This document shows positions 17,956-27,375 of a stretch of DNA of 61,581 bases, piece after piece. Under the pieces are notes generated by a model. The model searched no databases. It was not told the origin of the DNA and saw only the letters and a list, made by a program, of their open reading frames with translations. A program made the translations under genes and the position numbers. Position 1 is the stretch's first letter. Every line of letters begins with the position of its first letter. The DNA comes from Okeania hirsuta. GTDB lineage: Bacteria; Cyanobacteriota; Cyanobacteriia; Cyanobacteriales; Microcoleaceae. The stretch spans positions 1-61,581 of the forward strand of contig NZ_RCBY01000020.1 of assembly GCF_003838195.1 (NCBI RefSeq). Direction: 5' to 3'.

Positions 17956-19179
17956 TCAGAAGATTTGAGTAATTTGCTCTTGCCAAATTTTCACGAGGTT
18001 AGCTACTGCATTATCCCAACTATATTTAACAACAGATTCTTTGGCATTAATACCCATTTGAATCTGTAAATTCTTATCTTCTATTAATAGCTTCAATTTC
18101 TCACAAAAATTTTCCTGATTTCTGGGTGTAAATAATAAACCATTCGATCCATCTTGAATATTTTCCACGACTCCTCCTGCTTGAGGAGCAATTACTGGAA
18201 TACCTGCGGCAAAAGCTTCTAATACAGTTAAACCTCTGGTTTCTTTTTCTGAAGCAGTGACATGAAAATCGCTATTTTTCAAAATATTAGGTATATTCTC
18301 TGGAGGTACTCTACCTAATAAATATACATTTTTTGTCAGTTTAGTTAATCTATTTAATATTTCATCGCGCATCGGACCATCACCAACAATTATGATGGCA
18401 ATATTTTCTAGATTTACTAATTGCTGAAGTTTGACAAAAGCATCTAAGGTAAATTGCCAACCTTTATCTTCGGTTAATCTGCCTAAAAAAACTATTTTTA
18501 CTTTGTTGGTTAAATCAGGGATTTGATAATTTGATTCCCAAAAATTAGCTGTTTTTCTCGCTGACTGAAATTTCTCCACGTCAAAACCATGAAAATTGGT
18601 ATATTTAACATTCTTGATACCCATATTCACAATTTTTTCATAGGTAACGCTGCTAGAAACCAAAGTTAAGTCATATTGGTTGTAAATAGAGACAAAACTT
18701 TTTTCAAAGATTAATTTCAACATCAAGTTAATCCCTTTTGGCAAAGGTAAGAAATCTTCAAAATAGTCTAAAAAATTAGTTCTGAAAGTACAAACACAGG
18801 GAATTTTATGTTGTTGAGCAAATTGGATGCCAGCTAAACGAAAAAAAGCAAAAAATAATCTTTCTGGTTCATCTACATGAATAATTTCTGGCTGAAATTT
18901 TTCTAATTCTTGGCGGACTATTTTATAAGTGTTAAATCCTACGTTTCTTTCAAAATCTAGGAATGGCGTACTCGGTAAATTAATGATTTGAACTCCAGGA
19001 AAAATATTACCTGTATAATCTTTCCAATTAGGATACAAATGAGCGAGGGGACTATAGTCTGGACAAAACAATAAAACTTGATGTCCGAATTGACTTAATT
19101 TTTGGACTCGGTAAAAGCCACTGACAGTTACTCCATCTAATACAGGTAAAAATCCAGAGGCAATAATGGCAATTTTCAT
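17956..19179 (-). CDS. Glycosyltransferase family 4 (GT-B fold)
   Basis: 407 residues with a GT-B layout. The N-terminal acceptor domain starts MKIAIIASGFLPVLDGVTVS. The C-terminal nucleotide-sugar domain contains FLGRLTEDKGWQ, VGDGPMRDEILNRL, VYLLGRVPPENIP and the E-x7-E-like ETRGLTVLEAFAAGIPVIAP motif. The overall pattern is closest to SqdX/mannosyltransferase-type GT4 enzymes that build glycolipids or surface glycans. The exact sugar and acceptor cannot be read from sequence; SqdX itself usually has a different N-terminus. No other glycan genes are adjacent. The start ATG at 19179 is immediately before the first beta strand. Confidence 0.85.
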   Translation of the reverse strand: MKIAIIASGFLPVLDGVTVSGFYRVQKLSQFGHQVLLFCPDYSPLAHLYPNWKDYTGNIFPGVQIINLPSTPFLDFERNVGFNTYKIVRQELEKFQPEIIHVDEPERLFFAFFRLAGIQFAQQHKIPCVCTFRTNFLDYFEDFLPLPKGINLMLKLIFEKSFVSIYNQYDLTLVSSSVTYEKIVNMGIKNVKYTNFHGFDVEKFQSARKTANFWESNYQIPDLTNKVKIVFLGRLTEDKGWQFTLDAFVKLQQLVNLENIAIIIVGDGPMRDEILNRLTKLTKNVYLLGRVPPENIPNILKNSDFHVTASEKETRGLTVLEAFAAGIPVIAPQAGGVVENIQDGSNGLLFTPRNQENFCEKLKLLIEDKNLQIQMGINAKESVVKYSWDNAVANLVKIWQEQITQIF

Positions 19180-19241
19180 AAATTAAAGAAGAAGAAAGAA
19201 GTAAGAAGGAAGAAGTAAGCTAAATCTTAAGTTTCTGCTAA

Positions 19242-19340
19242 TTATTGTTCAAAAAGAGATTCTAAATTACGATATCCACTAACTACTCTCACAATTTGAA
19301 CACCATTATCTATTAAACGATAGTTTAGGTTTGTTAAAGT
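19242..19340 (-). pseudogene. C-terminal remnant of a ParE/RelE-like toxin
   Basis: The minus strand reads YRLIDNGVQIVRVVSGYRNLESLFEQ to a TAA at 19244-19242. This matches the typical C-terminus of ParE-type plasmid-stabilisation toxins (YR.ID.G.EIVRVV.G.RDLE..F). Upstream codons (RGLLTLTNLN) no longer match and no start is present. On the plus strand an unassigned frame ending KLENKLL at 19462 overlaps the left of this area; I recognise no family for it. Confidence 0.55.
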
Positions 19341-19344
19341 CAAA

Positions 19345-19745
19345 AGACCTCGATTACTATGAAGATCAAAAAGAACTTTTCAGGGAACATTGTTTAAGCT
19401 GCCTCAAATCCTTAGATATTGATAATTCAGATACCTACAAGCTAGAAAATAAACTTCTATAATTTTTAGCCCCTATCCCATATCTAAAAAAAATTGAGGC
19501 TATTTACAGATAATATTAAACTTACATACAAAGTTATTAAAAATGATTAACATAAATAAAAGTACAGAATAATCAAAGTTTGTTTTTCTACTTTTACTTT
19601 AGTTAAAAAAAGTAGGGTGTGTTAGGAAGTTTAGTTGCAAAAATATAGATGATTTAGCAAAAATTTCAGCCGTAACGCACCGCACTTATAAATTGATAAA
19701 GTTTGGTTTCTTTTTATCATATTATTGTTTCTGATTTAATTTGGC
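19345..19745. other. Intergenic with a small inverted-repeat element
   Basis: At 19615-19681 the sequence GGTGTGTTA is mirrored by TAACGCACC with one mismatch, a short MITE-like unit. A diverged relative of its interior lies near 21121-21200. No gene was recognised. Confidence 0.45.
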
Positions 19746-19925
19746 TTAAAAAATTGCCTCAATTTCTTCTCTGTCAATTTCTGATGGTTGAGGATACTTA
19801 AAATTTTCCGTTTTGCGACTCATTAACAGTTTCAATCCTTGGCTAAATTTTTCTTCATCATTGCAATTTTCTGAAAGATATTGACGAATTTCTTGATTAT
19901 TCATTTGCGAAAGTGATTTGTTCAT
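19746..19925 (-). CDS. Small DUF6887-like protein
   Basis: A 59-residue open frame starting MNKSLSQMNNQEIRQYLSEN and ending EIDREEIEAIF. The pattern of a short N-terminal Met, an EIRQYLxEN helix and a C-terminal YPxPSE segment fits small cyanobacterial proteins annotated DUF6887, usually encoded with DUF6888. Its ATG at 19925 lies inside the 3' end of the upstream DUF6888 gene, overlapping by 29 bases in another frame, as expected for a translationally coupled pair. Function unknown; a toxin-antitoxin-like role is sometimes suspected for such pairs but nothing here proves it. Confidence 0.6.
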   Translation of the reverse strand: MNKSLSQMNNQEIRQYLSENCNDEEKFSQGLKLLMSRKTENFKYPQPSEIDREEIEAIF

Positions 19926-20292
19926 ATTTCAAAATCCCAATTCCATCTTGGTTGATTACAATTTCTAAACCATCATTCATTCAGGCTAAAATGTAAATTA
20001 TTTTTAGTTTTTGGTCATAACGAAATAAATTTATGGATTGATAAAGATTAAGTAAGCATTCAGCCGTCAGCTATCAGAAGAGTGCTTTTAGTCAGTGATA
20101 AAAGCAATATTTAATTGAGAAACGAAAAATATGACTACAAAAGTCAGCTCCAAAGTCTATATTTATTTAAACTCCATCCTTAAACACAAAATGTTATTGC
20201 TGAGAGCTGATGGCTAATTGCTGAATGCTTACAAGATTAGATAGTAACGGACAAATAAAAATTGCAGTTTCTTTTTGTTTATCTGTGGGCAA
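19897..20292 (-). pseudogene. DUF6888 gene split by a MITE and carrying an in-frame TGA
   Basis: The 5' part (20292-20233) has AAGGAG seven bases before a TTG and encodes MPTDKQKETAIFICPLLSNL. The 3' part (20043-19897) continues YQSINLFRYDQKLKIIYILA, a TGA at 19983-19981, then MNDGLEIVINQDGIGILKYE to a TAA. Joined, they make a 68-codon DUF6888 protein (LSNLYQxINLFRxD...IYIxAG is the family pattern). The gap is filled by an inverted-repeat element. The TGA stands where the family has Gly in IYI.AGE, consistent with GGA to TGA. The gene is doubly broken. Confidence 0.8.
20052..20232. mobile_element. 181-bp MITE inserted in the DUF6888 gene
   Basis: The termini are GTAAGCATTCAGC (20052-20064) and GCTGAATGCTTAC (20220-20232). 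Complementarity continues imperfectly (CGTCAGCTATCAG against CTGAGAGCTGATGG). The flanks repeat AAGATTA (20044-20050 and 20233-20239), a likely 7-bp target duplication. Removing the element with one flank copy rejoins the host frame exactly. No transposase gene is inside. Confidence 0.82.
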
Positions 20293-20402
20293 TAATTAAC
20301 TCCTTATTATTAAAGCAGGGTGTTACCTTTGATTAACAAACTCTACTTGACTGACACTTTAGCTAACCTAGTAAACCCTTAAGCTTTATTAGTAGTTTGG
20401 TT

Positions 20403-21041
20403 TTAAATAGATAGTAAATTATCGCGGACTTCTTCGATTAGCCTTTCTGTTGCTTCTGGATCTTCGGCTAACTTCCAATAAAACCGATGCTTTTTGTTTA
20501 ACATCATCTTGATTTGTCCAAATGGGAAACCTAGCCCTATGCTGAATGTAATAAAGAGGGCTATAGGAAATGTTATGGGCATCATCTTTTCCAGACGAGA
20601 ATATGCGTGTGGAGCTCCTGGGTAACCTTTGAAAGCCTGTATAGCCCAATGTATTTTTTCCTCAATGATTTTTCTATCATCATTCATATACCTGTGACAT
20701 AAAGCTATCAGCAAACAGATGTATATATCTTTATATTGCCATTCAATGTATTGTCCTATATTAAATGTTATAGAAAATCCATTGAAACTGTCCATAACAG
20801 AAATCGCAGAACGCTTAAACAATTCATGTGCACTTTCGAGATGCACTAATGCACGATTAAGAGCTTTTCCCTGATCGGCAGATGAATCTAAATTATTAAA
20901 AATATGTGACGCTGCAATTAACTCTGCATCCCCAACCTCTGAGAGAACTTTGCCTAACACATCACCTTCAATAAATTGTTTCAGTGCTGGTAAAGTTCTA
21001 GATACTGTCAGGAGATTTCCAAAAGACAAGAAGTCAGACAT
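20403..21041 (-). CDS. Hypothetical membrane-associated protein
   Basis: I do not recognise this 212-residue protein. Residues about 1-140 look helical and soluble. One hydrophobic segment, MPITFPIALFITFSIGLGFPFG (about 154-175), could be a membrane helix. It is followed by a short basic and then acidic tail ending EEVRDNLLSI. The N-terminal half contains an alternating helical pattern (ALNRALVHLESAHELFKRSAIS) reminiscent of a four-helix or TPR-like fold, but no repeats are clear. The ATG at 21041 has no strong ribosome binding site. Neighbours are decayed small genes and give no functional hint. Confidence 0.6.
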   Translation of the reverse strand: MSDFLSFGNLLTVSRTLPALKQFIEGDVLGKVLSEVGDAELIAASHIFNNLDSSADQGKALNRALVHLESAHELFKRSAISVMDSFNGFSITFNIGQYIEWQYKDIYICLLIALCHRYMNDDRKIIEEKIHWAIQAFKGYPGAPHAYSRLEKMMPITFPIALFITFSIGLGFPFGQIKMMLNKKHRFYWKLAEDPEATERLIEEVRDNLLSI

Positions 21042-21596
21042 AAGCTTTTTTCTGAACCTATAGATTTGAATTATTTTGTATAGAAATATGTGTACTCTAG
21101 CTTGTAATTATATCCTACTTTGAAAGTAGGGTTATTTAGGGAATTTAGTTGAAAAAAATAGATAATTTAGAAATATTTTGAGTCGTCACACACCTGATAT
21201 ATTTAAAATAGTTTTTTTTCTTTTTATCGAGAGTTTTGGTTAATAATGGTTTAGTTTTTTTTGTAGATATATAGTAGGTTAAATTTCATTAACGCACTAT
21301 ACTAAACTACCTAATCAAAAAAAATCACCAAATAATTTCCTGCATCAGTTGTCCTTCATTAAAAGCTTGACACTTAGCTTTTTAAAACTCTTTTTATGCT
21401 TATTAAATATCTCTAATTTTTTCTGTTCTATATCGTTATCGCAGGCTATTTCTTGACATCTCCATTCAATTTTCTTGATATTCTGGATAAATTTCATCTA
21501 CCACTTCTAAGATTTTCAGAAAAGTTATTATTGTCATTATCTTTTTTCCCTTTTCCATCATCTTATTATGTCTCTTATGATAATTTCAGATTTATC
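21042..21596. other. Intergenic, AT-rich
   Basis: It contains a diverged relative of the 19615-19681 element near 21121-21200 and a GTAGGTTAAATTTCATTAACGC-type stretch near 21268. No gene seen. Confidence 0.5.
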
Positions 21597-22183
21597 AAAA
21601 GTTTTACTTATTAATCTAAGCTTTTCTTATAGAACATTTTAAAGATTGTCATCAACCTCTGACAAAAATATGACAAAAAATCGTCAAAAATCCTGAAACT
21701 CCTAAACATAGTTTCAATGGTTTCAGCCTTATTTTCCAAATTATGTGATATAATATACTTAGTGTATAATGTATAGCCATTTTATTACCTAATCAAATTT
21801 TAACGCCCGAAACACCTATAATTCCGTTGTTTAAACCAGCGATCGCCTCATTTTCGTTTGAGGATAGCGATCTAATTTTTCCAACTTCCTCTAATAGTGA
21901 TTTGACATATTTACAACTATGTGGTGGGTATTAAAAACTTATCAATACAATTGAAAAAATCCTCAAATGGCTAAATACTCAACAATACTAGATATCCTAA
22001 ACGCTCGCTCACAAAATCTACCGAATCAAATTGCTTATAAATTTTTGCCAGATGGAGAAACCAAATCTGGAAGCTTAACTTATCAACAATTAAACACACA
22101 AGTACGAGCGATCGCTGCCCACCTCTAATCATTCATCAGTCCAGGAGAGCAAATATTAGTTGAGTTGTTTATCCCTACACTGC
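21597..22183 (+). repeat. Partial tandem duplication of the FAAL promoter and 5' end
   Basis: This block is clearly homologous to 22440-23029. It includes the TTTCAATGGTTTCAGCC leader, the TATACTTAGTGTATA palindrome, a HIP1-containing stretch and the first about 70 codons of the acyl-AMP ligase gene. The upstream copy has decayed more than the downstream one. Confidence 0.85.
21967..22183 (+). pseudogene. 5' fragment of a duplicated fatty acyl-AMP ligase gene
   Basis: The ATG at 21967 opens 53 codons nearly identical to the intact gene downstream (start AKYSTILDILN; PNQIAYKFLPDGETKSGSL). A TAA at 22126-22128 replaces the CAA of the intact copy. Homology goes on past the stop to VYPYTAG-equivalent bases near 22183, with a small indel, and then ends. 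It still has a promoter-like region and may be transcribed, giving a 53-residue peptide. Formed by segmental duplication. Confidence 0.85.
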
Positions 22184-22439
22184 TAGGTCATTTCAGTTAT
22201 CAGTTATCAGTACCTCTACCCGAAGTCAGGGGCTTGAAATATTGAACTTGATTTTTTTTCATCCCCTTGAAAGGGGAGCCTTGAGACCCTATTTTTTGGT
22301 CAAGAATGGTTTGGTTTCTTCTTGTCGGTGGGTGGTACTTTACATTTCATTTACACACCCTACAAGATCGGCGATCGTACTCCAACTTATCCAACTTAAT
22401 TGTTGAATCAAAAATGATGTAATCGTTATTTTTTGAAGA
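22184..22439. other. Spacer between the two duplicated blocks
   Basis: It contains CAGTTATCAGTTATCAGT heptamers (about 22195-22211) and non-homologous AT-rich DNA. No gene was seen. Confidence 0.5.
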
Positions 22440-22584
22440 TAAAGTTTTAATTATCAATCTCAGCTTCTTTGAAAGAAAATTTTAAAGATTGTCATCAACT
22501 CCTGACAAAAAATTGTCAAAAATCCCTAAACTCGTCAACACAGTTTCAATGGTTTCAGCCTTATTTTCAAATTATGTGATATTC

Positions 22585-22601
22585 TATACTTAGTGTATAA
22601 T
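22585..22601 (+). promoter_or_regulatory. Palindromic operator overlapping the -10 of the FAAL gene
   Basis: TATACTTAGTGTATA (22585-22599) is a perfect 5+5 inverted repeat overlapping TATAAT (22596-22601). The same palindrome and TATAAT are preserved in the upstream duplicate (21754-21770) although surrounding bases have drifted. The position suits a repressor site. The leader to the ATG would be about 210 nt. Confidence 0.45.
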
Positions 22602-22816
22602 CTATAGCTCTTTTATTACCTAATAAGATTTTAAAGCCTGAAATACCTATAATTTCATTGTTTAAATGAGCGATCGCCTCATATTCATTTAACCATAATG
22701 AACTAATTTTCCTCAGCCCCTCTAACAAGGATTTGACCTATTTACAACTATGTGGTAAGCAAGAAAAACTTACTAATACAATACTCTAAATATTAATCTA
22801 CTCAAAAAATCCTCAA

Positions 22817-24601
22817 ATGCCTAAATACTCAACAATACTAGATATCCTAAACCATCGCTCACAAAATCTACCTAATCAAATTGCTTATACATTTTTGCCA
22901 GATGGAGAAACCGAGTCTGGAAGCTTAACTTATCAACAATTAAATACCCAAGTCCAAGCGATCGCTGCTCACCTCCAATCAATCATCATCCCTGAAGACC
23001 GAATATTAGTCGTTTATCCCTACACTGCTGGACTAGAATTTATCGCCAGTTTCTTTGGTTGTATCTGTTCAGGAGCGATCGCCGTAACCAGTAACCCTCC
23101 CCTCAACAACGACGCAATAGTCAAACTCCAAGAAAGAGTCCAATCCTCCGAACCAAAAGCCATTCTCACCACAGAATCTTTTTTACGGGAAATTCAAGAA
23201 AAATTAGCCAAAAATCCAGACTTAGCTCCTAAACTCAAGGATTTACCATGGATAGCTACAGATAAAATTGATTTTTATGAAGCACCCCATTGGATAGAAC
23301 CAAAAATAGACCCAGACACCCTCGCCTTTTTTCAATACACCTCCGGTTCCACAGGCAAACCAAAAGGAGTAATGGTCACTCACCGCAACGTATTGCATAA
23401 CTCAGAAATTATTTATCAGTCATTTGAACATTCCCCAGAAAGTCAGGGCGTAATTTGGCTACCCATGTTTCACGATATGGGATTAATAGGTGGAGTAATA
23501 CAACCCTTATATGGTGGTTTTCCCGTCACCCTCATGTCACCCGTAGCTTTAATTCAAAAACCCATACGTTGGTTAAAAGCTATTTCTCAATACAAAGCAA
23601 CAACCAGTGGCGGACCCAACTTTGCTTACGACCTAGTTTCTCGGCAAGTAACCCCAAAACAACTGAAAAATTTAGATTTAAGTAGTTGGAGTGTCGCATT
23701 TTCCGGAGCTGAACCCGTGCGAGCTGCAACTTTAGAAAGATTTGCCGAGACTTTTGCCCCTTGTGGGTTTCGGCGAGAGGCTTTTTATCCTTGTTATGGA
23801 ATGGCAGAGACTACTTTATTTATCAGTGGCGCAACAAAAACAAAATCCCCACTTATTAAATATGTGGATGCTGAAGCTTTAGCAGAAAACCGAGTTGTGG
23901 TTGGCGGTGAAAAAAGTAGAGCAGTAGTTAGTTGTGGTTTTGCTTGGTTGGGCGATGAAATTATGATTGTTGACCCAGAATCTTTAGTTCCACGTCCAGA
24001 TGGTGAAGTTGGAGAGATTTGGGTATCTGGCGCTGGTGTAGGTAGGGGTTATTGGAATCAACCGGAGGAGACAGAGCGAACTTTTAATGCTTTTTTGGCA
24101 GATAAAGGGCCTTTTTTACGGACGGGAGATTTAGGATTTTTACAAGATGGGGAATTATTTATTACTGGTCGGATTAAAGATGTAATGATTTTGTGGGGTA
24201 GGTATCGTTATCCTCAAGATATTGAGCTAACAGTGGAAAAATGTCATCCCGCTTTACGGTCTAGTTGTGGAGCAGCTTTTTCTATAGAAGCAGAAGATGA
24301 TGAGCGGTTGATAATTGCTCAAGAGGTAGAACGCAGTTATTTACGGAAGTTGAATGTTGAGGAAGTAGTTGGAGCAATTCGTCAGGCAGTTGCTGAGGAA
24401 CATACGGTGGAAGTTTATGCTATTAATCTGCTAAAGACTGGTAGTATTCCTAAGACTACCAGTGGTAAGATTCAGCGTCGAGTTTGTCGCAGTCAATTTT
24501 TGGAAGGTTCCCTAAATGTAGTAGGTCAATGGCAACTTCAGACTGAAAAGGGTAGTGTATCGGAATTAGCTGGTAATTATATAGATAGCCAAAATTCTTA
24601 G
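22817..24601 (+). CDS. Fatty acyl-AMP ligase (FAAL), stand-alone
   Basis: A 594-residue adenylate-forming enzyme. The ATP-binding P-loop FFQYTSGSTGKPKG is at residues 171-184. FHDMGLIGGVIQPL, CYGMAETTLFISG, FLRTGDLGFLQDGELFITGRIKD and the C-terminal TTSGKIQRR lysine motif are all visible, the standard FAAL set. FAALs activate free fatty acids as acyl-adenylates and load them on an acyl carrier protein for polyketide, lipopeptide or alkene synthesis. No carrier protein, PKS or NRPS follows, and no ACP domain is fused at the C-terminus, so the partner must be elsewhere. A decayed partial copy of its promoter and 5' end lies directly upstream. Confidence 0.9.
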   Translation: MPKYSTILDILNHRSQNLPNQIAYTFLPDGETESGSLTYQQLNTQVQAIAAHLQSIIIPEDRILVVYPYTAGLEFIASFFGCICSGAIAVTSNPPLNNDAIVKLQERVQSSEPKAILTTESFLREIQEKLAKNPDLAPKLKDLPWIATDKIDFYEAPHWIEPKIDPDTLAFFQYTSGSTGKPKGVMVTHRNVLHNSEIIYQSFEHSPESQGVIWLPMFHDMGLIGGVIQPLYGGFPVTLMSPVALIQKPIRWLKAISQYKATTSGGPNFAYDLVSRQVTPKQLKNLDLSSWSVAFSGAEPVRAATLERFAETFAPCGFRREAFYPCYGMAETTLFISGATKTKSPLIKYVDAEALAENRVVVGGEKSRAVVSCGFAWLGDEIMIVDPESLVPRPDGEVGEIWVSGAGVGRGYWNQPEETERTFNAFLADKGPFLRTGDLGFLQDGELFITGRIKDVMILWGRYRYPQDIELTVEKCHPALRSSCGAAFSIEAEDDERLIIAQEVERSYLRKLNVEEVVGAIRQAVAEEHTVEVYAINLLKTGSIPKTTSGKIQRRVCRSQFLEGSLNVVGQWQLQTEKGSVSELAGNYIDSQNS

Positions 24602-25012
24602 GGGGTAAATGATAGCATCTTTCTGGTAGCAGGCAATAGTCAAATCTTTCTAAATTCTCTTCCCTCCTCATTCCTGTAGGGGCGAATGGCCATTCGCCCC
24701 TAGGACATCTAATTACACCGATGCTACCGGATTTGATATAATAAGCTGTTTAGGATTTCAACTATATAGTCAAAATATTCAAAGGCAACAGCTCCAGAAG
24801 GCAAAAGGGAATATATAGCAGAGGGCAGAAGGCAGAAAAAATCTTGCGTTGTCTGAGTTTTAAGCTTTTGATATGTCAAAAATGGCGACTGCTATAAAAT
24901 CTAAATCATTCTTAAGTTTATGTAAAAATATCTTGTATCTTGTTAATTTATTGAGAGTCTTTATTATTAAAGATTTATTCATTCCAGAATGAAAATGTGA
25001 GGAGAGTTCAAG
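24602..25012. other. Intergenic with palindromes and an R1 copy
   Basis: GGGGCGAATGGCCATTCGCCCC near 24679-24701 is split here as a palindrome of about 11+11 bases. A 25-bp segment starting ACACCGATGCTACCGG (24715-24739) recurs exactly at 31153-31177. An R1 element fills 24814-24896. No gene. Confidence 0.6.
24814..24896. mobile_element. MITE-like repeat family R1, copy 3
   Basis: It runs from TATAGCAG to CTGCTATA, with GGCAGAAGGCAGAAA heptamers and the conserved TTGTCTGAGTTTTAAGC block. Confidence 0.68.
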
Positions 25013-26311
25013 ATGAAATCTATCAATGTATTATGTGGCACTCTAATTAGTGCAATTATCGGTAGTGGAGTAACCCCGGCATTTGCCGCATACTTTCAAA
25101 CAAATCTTGTATCAAATAATCCGGACTTTGAGCCTCATATCCTTGACCCTCTAGTCGTCAATGCTTGGGATTTAGCCATCCGTCCCGCCGGATTTGGGGG
25201 ACACTTTTGGGTAACTAATACTGATTCTGGGACTGTAACTACCTATGTCGGAGATGTTGGTGGAACACCTTTATTTCAAGACGACCTGAAATTTGTGACT
25301 ATTCCCACATCCCCCAATGCACCAGAAGGAAGCGCAGGTGCTCCGACTGGGCAGTTTTTTAGTCCACACCCATCAGATTTCGAGGTAACAATGTTTCTCG
25401 ATCCGGACGATCCTGATTTAGGAACAATTACTGGCCCAGGACGATTTTTCGCAGTGGAAGAGGGTGGAACACTTTCCGCTTGGACAGAAGTACCTACAGA
25501 CGATGGTATACTCAGACCTGTTGAATATTTGGTAGTGGTAGATAATTCAGAATTTGCAGACCAAAATACTGACGATAATCCAGATAACGATAACTTTGCC
25601 ATCTACAAAGGTATGGCAGGAACAACTTTACCAGAGGATAATCTTCTATTTGCTGCTGATTTCAGTATAAAGTCCCCAGGGATAGATGTTTGGGATAAAG
25701 ACTTTAATGACATTACATCTAATTTCTTATTTGAGAATCCTTTTGGTGAAGAGTATGCCCCCTTCAATATCCAAAATCTAGATGGTAATCTTTACGTTGC
25801 CTATGCAAAACTAAGTGATGAGCCTGGTGAAGAGCAAGCAAAGGTAGGTTTAGGGCGACTAGCTGAGTATGATATTGAAGGTAACTTGCTGAATATATGG
25901 GGGCAAGACACCGATGACCCTAATGAAAATGCACTGAATGCTCCTTGGGGTTTAGCGATCGCTCCAGATGATTTTGGCGAATTTAGTAATGCTTTATTGG
26001 TCGGTAACTTCGGTGACGGCAGAATTGTCGGTTATGATCGTACAACTCGCGAAGAAATTGGTTTCTTAATGGATGAATCTGGTAATCCTATTGAAATAGA
26101 AGGTCTCTGGGGACTAATTTTTGGTAATGGTGCTAGTTTGGGCGAGACAAATCATCTCTACTTTGCAGCAGGTCCTAATGATGAAGCTGATGGTTTGTTT
26201 GGCTCTTTACAAGTAGCACAGAACAAATCTACTCCCGAACCGACAGTCAGTATTTTAGGTTTACTTGGAGTTGCAGGTTTAACATTAGCGCGCAAGGGTC
26301 GTCGTGGTTAA
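25013..26311 (+). CDS. TIGR03118 family PEP-CTERM surface protein
   Basis: 432 residues. A signal peptide (about 1-26, ending PAFAA) directs export. The body matches TIGR03118: VNAWDLAIRPAGFGGHFWVT, a beta-propeller-like domain, NAPWGLAIAP and EGLWGLIFGNG. The C-terminus is a PEP-CTERM sorting tag, TPEPTVSILGLLGVAGLTLA then RKGRRG: PEP motif, hydrophobic helix and basic tail. The tag implies processing by an exosortase-like system; none is visible here. GAGGAG nine bases before the ATG is a good ribosome binding site. The protein is probably secreted or outer-surface; biochemical role unknown. Confidence 0.88.
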   Translation: MKSINVLCGTLISAIIGSGVTPAFAAYFQTNLVSNNPDFEPHILDPLVVNAWDLAIRPAGFGGHFWVTNTDSGTVTTYVGDVGGTPLFQDDLKFVTIPTSPNAPEGSAGAPTGQFFSPHPSDFEVTMFLDPDDPDLGTITGPGRFFAVEEGGTLSAWTEVPTDDGILRPVEYLVVVDNSEFADQNTDDNPDNDNFAIYKGMAGTTLPEDNLLFAADFSIKSPGIDVWDKDFNDITSNFLFENPFGEEYAPFNIQNLDGNLYVAYAKLSDEPGEEQAKVGLGRLAEYDIEGNLLNIWGQDTDDPNENALNAPWGLAIAPDDFGEFSNALLVGNFGDGRIVGYDRTTREEIGFLMDESGNPIEIEGLWGLIFGNGASLGETNHLYFAAGPNDEADGLFGSLQVAQNKSTPEPTVSILGLLGVAGLTLARKGRRG

Positions 26312-26760
26312 GGTCGACTTCAAGTTGTTGTTTTTACGGCTATGAGTTGAGAAAAACAGGACTTACACATTTTTTAGCTGGATAATTTTGTAGGGTGAGC
26401 AAGTGTTACTTTATCGATCACGGGTCTATATTGCTCAATGTTTGCCACCCTACTAGGGTATCTAGCTTTAGAATTTGGATAAAGCAATTGCTAAGAAGAC
26501 AGTAAATTCAATATTATCGGCCTGCATTTACTCATAATTTTGGTCTAGACGCGCTACTACTATGGCTGAATAGTAGAATTGATATTATCCCAATGCAACC
26601 AGGTTTGGTCTCAGAGGAACTTCGACACAGTTTTATCTTTTTCTTTCGGGTTTAATACCCCGCCGTCTACAGGGTGTTTACAATTGGTTAGGGTTTGAGT
26701 CTCCATCCACTTTTTTCTTCTTCAAGATAATAATAGTTGATATTAATGGTAAACAGCATA
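26312..26760. other. Intergenic, no gene
   Basis: At about 26391-26455 GTAGGGTG and CACCCTAC face each other around 50 bases, a small inverted-repeat unit. Near 26634-26692 lies a degenerate dispersed repeat (GGGTTTAATACCCCGC... TGTTTACAATTG) also found near 17600-17655 and 33066-33115. Confidence 0.5.
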
Positions 26761-27375
26761 TCAACCTTCTAAAATTCCCACCATAATCTGTAATAACTCC
26801 GTCAAGTCTGCTGGAACTCGATATATATTTGTATCTTGTATGACTCGTTTTTGTTGAGTATCCAAAACAGCAAATTGCCAAATATTACCCATTGATACTG
26901 CACCATATAACAAAGAATAGTTGGCAAATTCTGCTTTTTCTACAGCAATTAATTCCACTGCTAATTGTGTGAAACCTCTTTGTAAATCAGCATTTTTTGC
27001 TTCAATAACTAGAAACTGAGTTTTGGTCTGGAGAAAATAATCTAATTCACCTTTCAACTGTTCGTTAATTTTTAAAGAATACCCCACTTTGATTTTGACT
27101 TGGGTGTAGTGAATTAATTCCATCAAAACAGGAGCAATAAGAAATTCTCTTCTAGCCATTTCGCTAGTTAAACTGACACAAGGTAAAATTTCTTGCAAGC
27201 GTTGTTTTAAATTATCTAAGTGTTGAAGTTGACGATGAGTTTGGGGTAAACTTAGCGATCACGATTCATAACCATAGCCAAAATAGGATAGAATATCTTC
27301 TGGTTCAGAGTTTAATTTAAAATAGTCAGCAAAGGTATAAGACTGAGTCGGATTAATAACCGGAATGATAGACAT
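26761..27375 (-). pseudogene. PD-(D/E)XK nuclease-like protein with in-frame stop
   Basis: The ATG at 27375 opens MSIIPVINPTQSYTFADYFKL and a TGA interrupts at 27261-27259. The same frame continues SLSLPQTHRQLQHLDNL to QEILPCVSLTSEMARREFLI and ends at 26761, 204 residues if the stop is ignored. GELDYFLQTKTQFLVIEAKN shows the D...ExK core of the nuclease-like fold. The portion after the stop could be initiated internally (TTG at 27198), giving a 145-residue product that keeps the catalytic core. Function of the family unknown; it is common in cyanobacteria. Confidence 0.72.
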
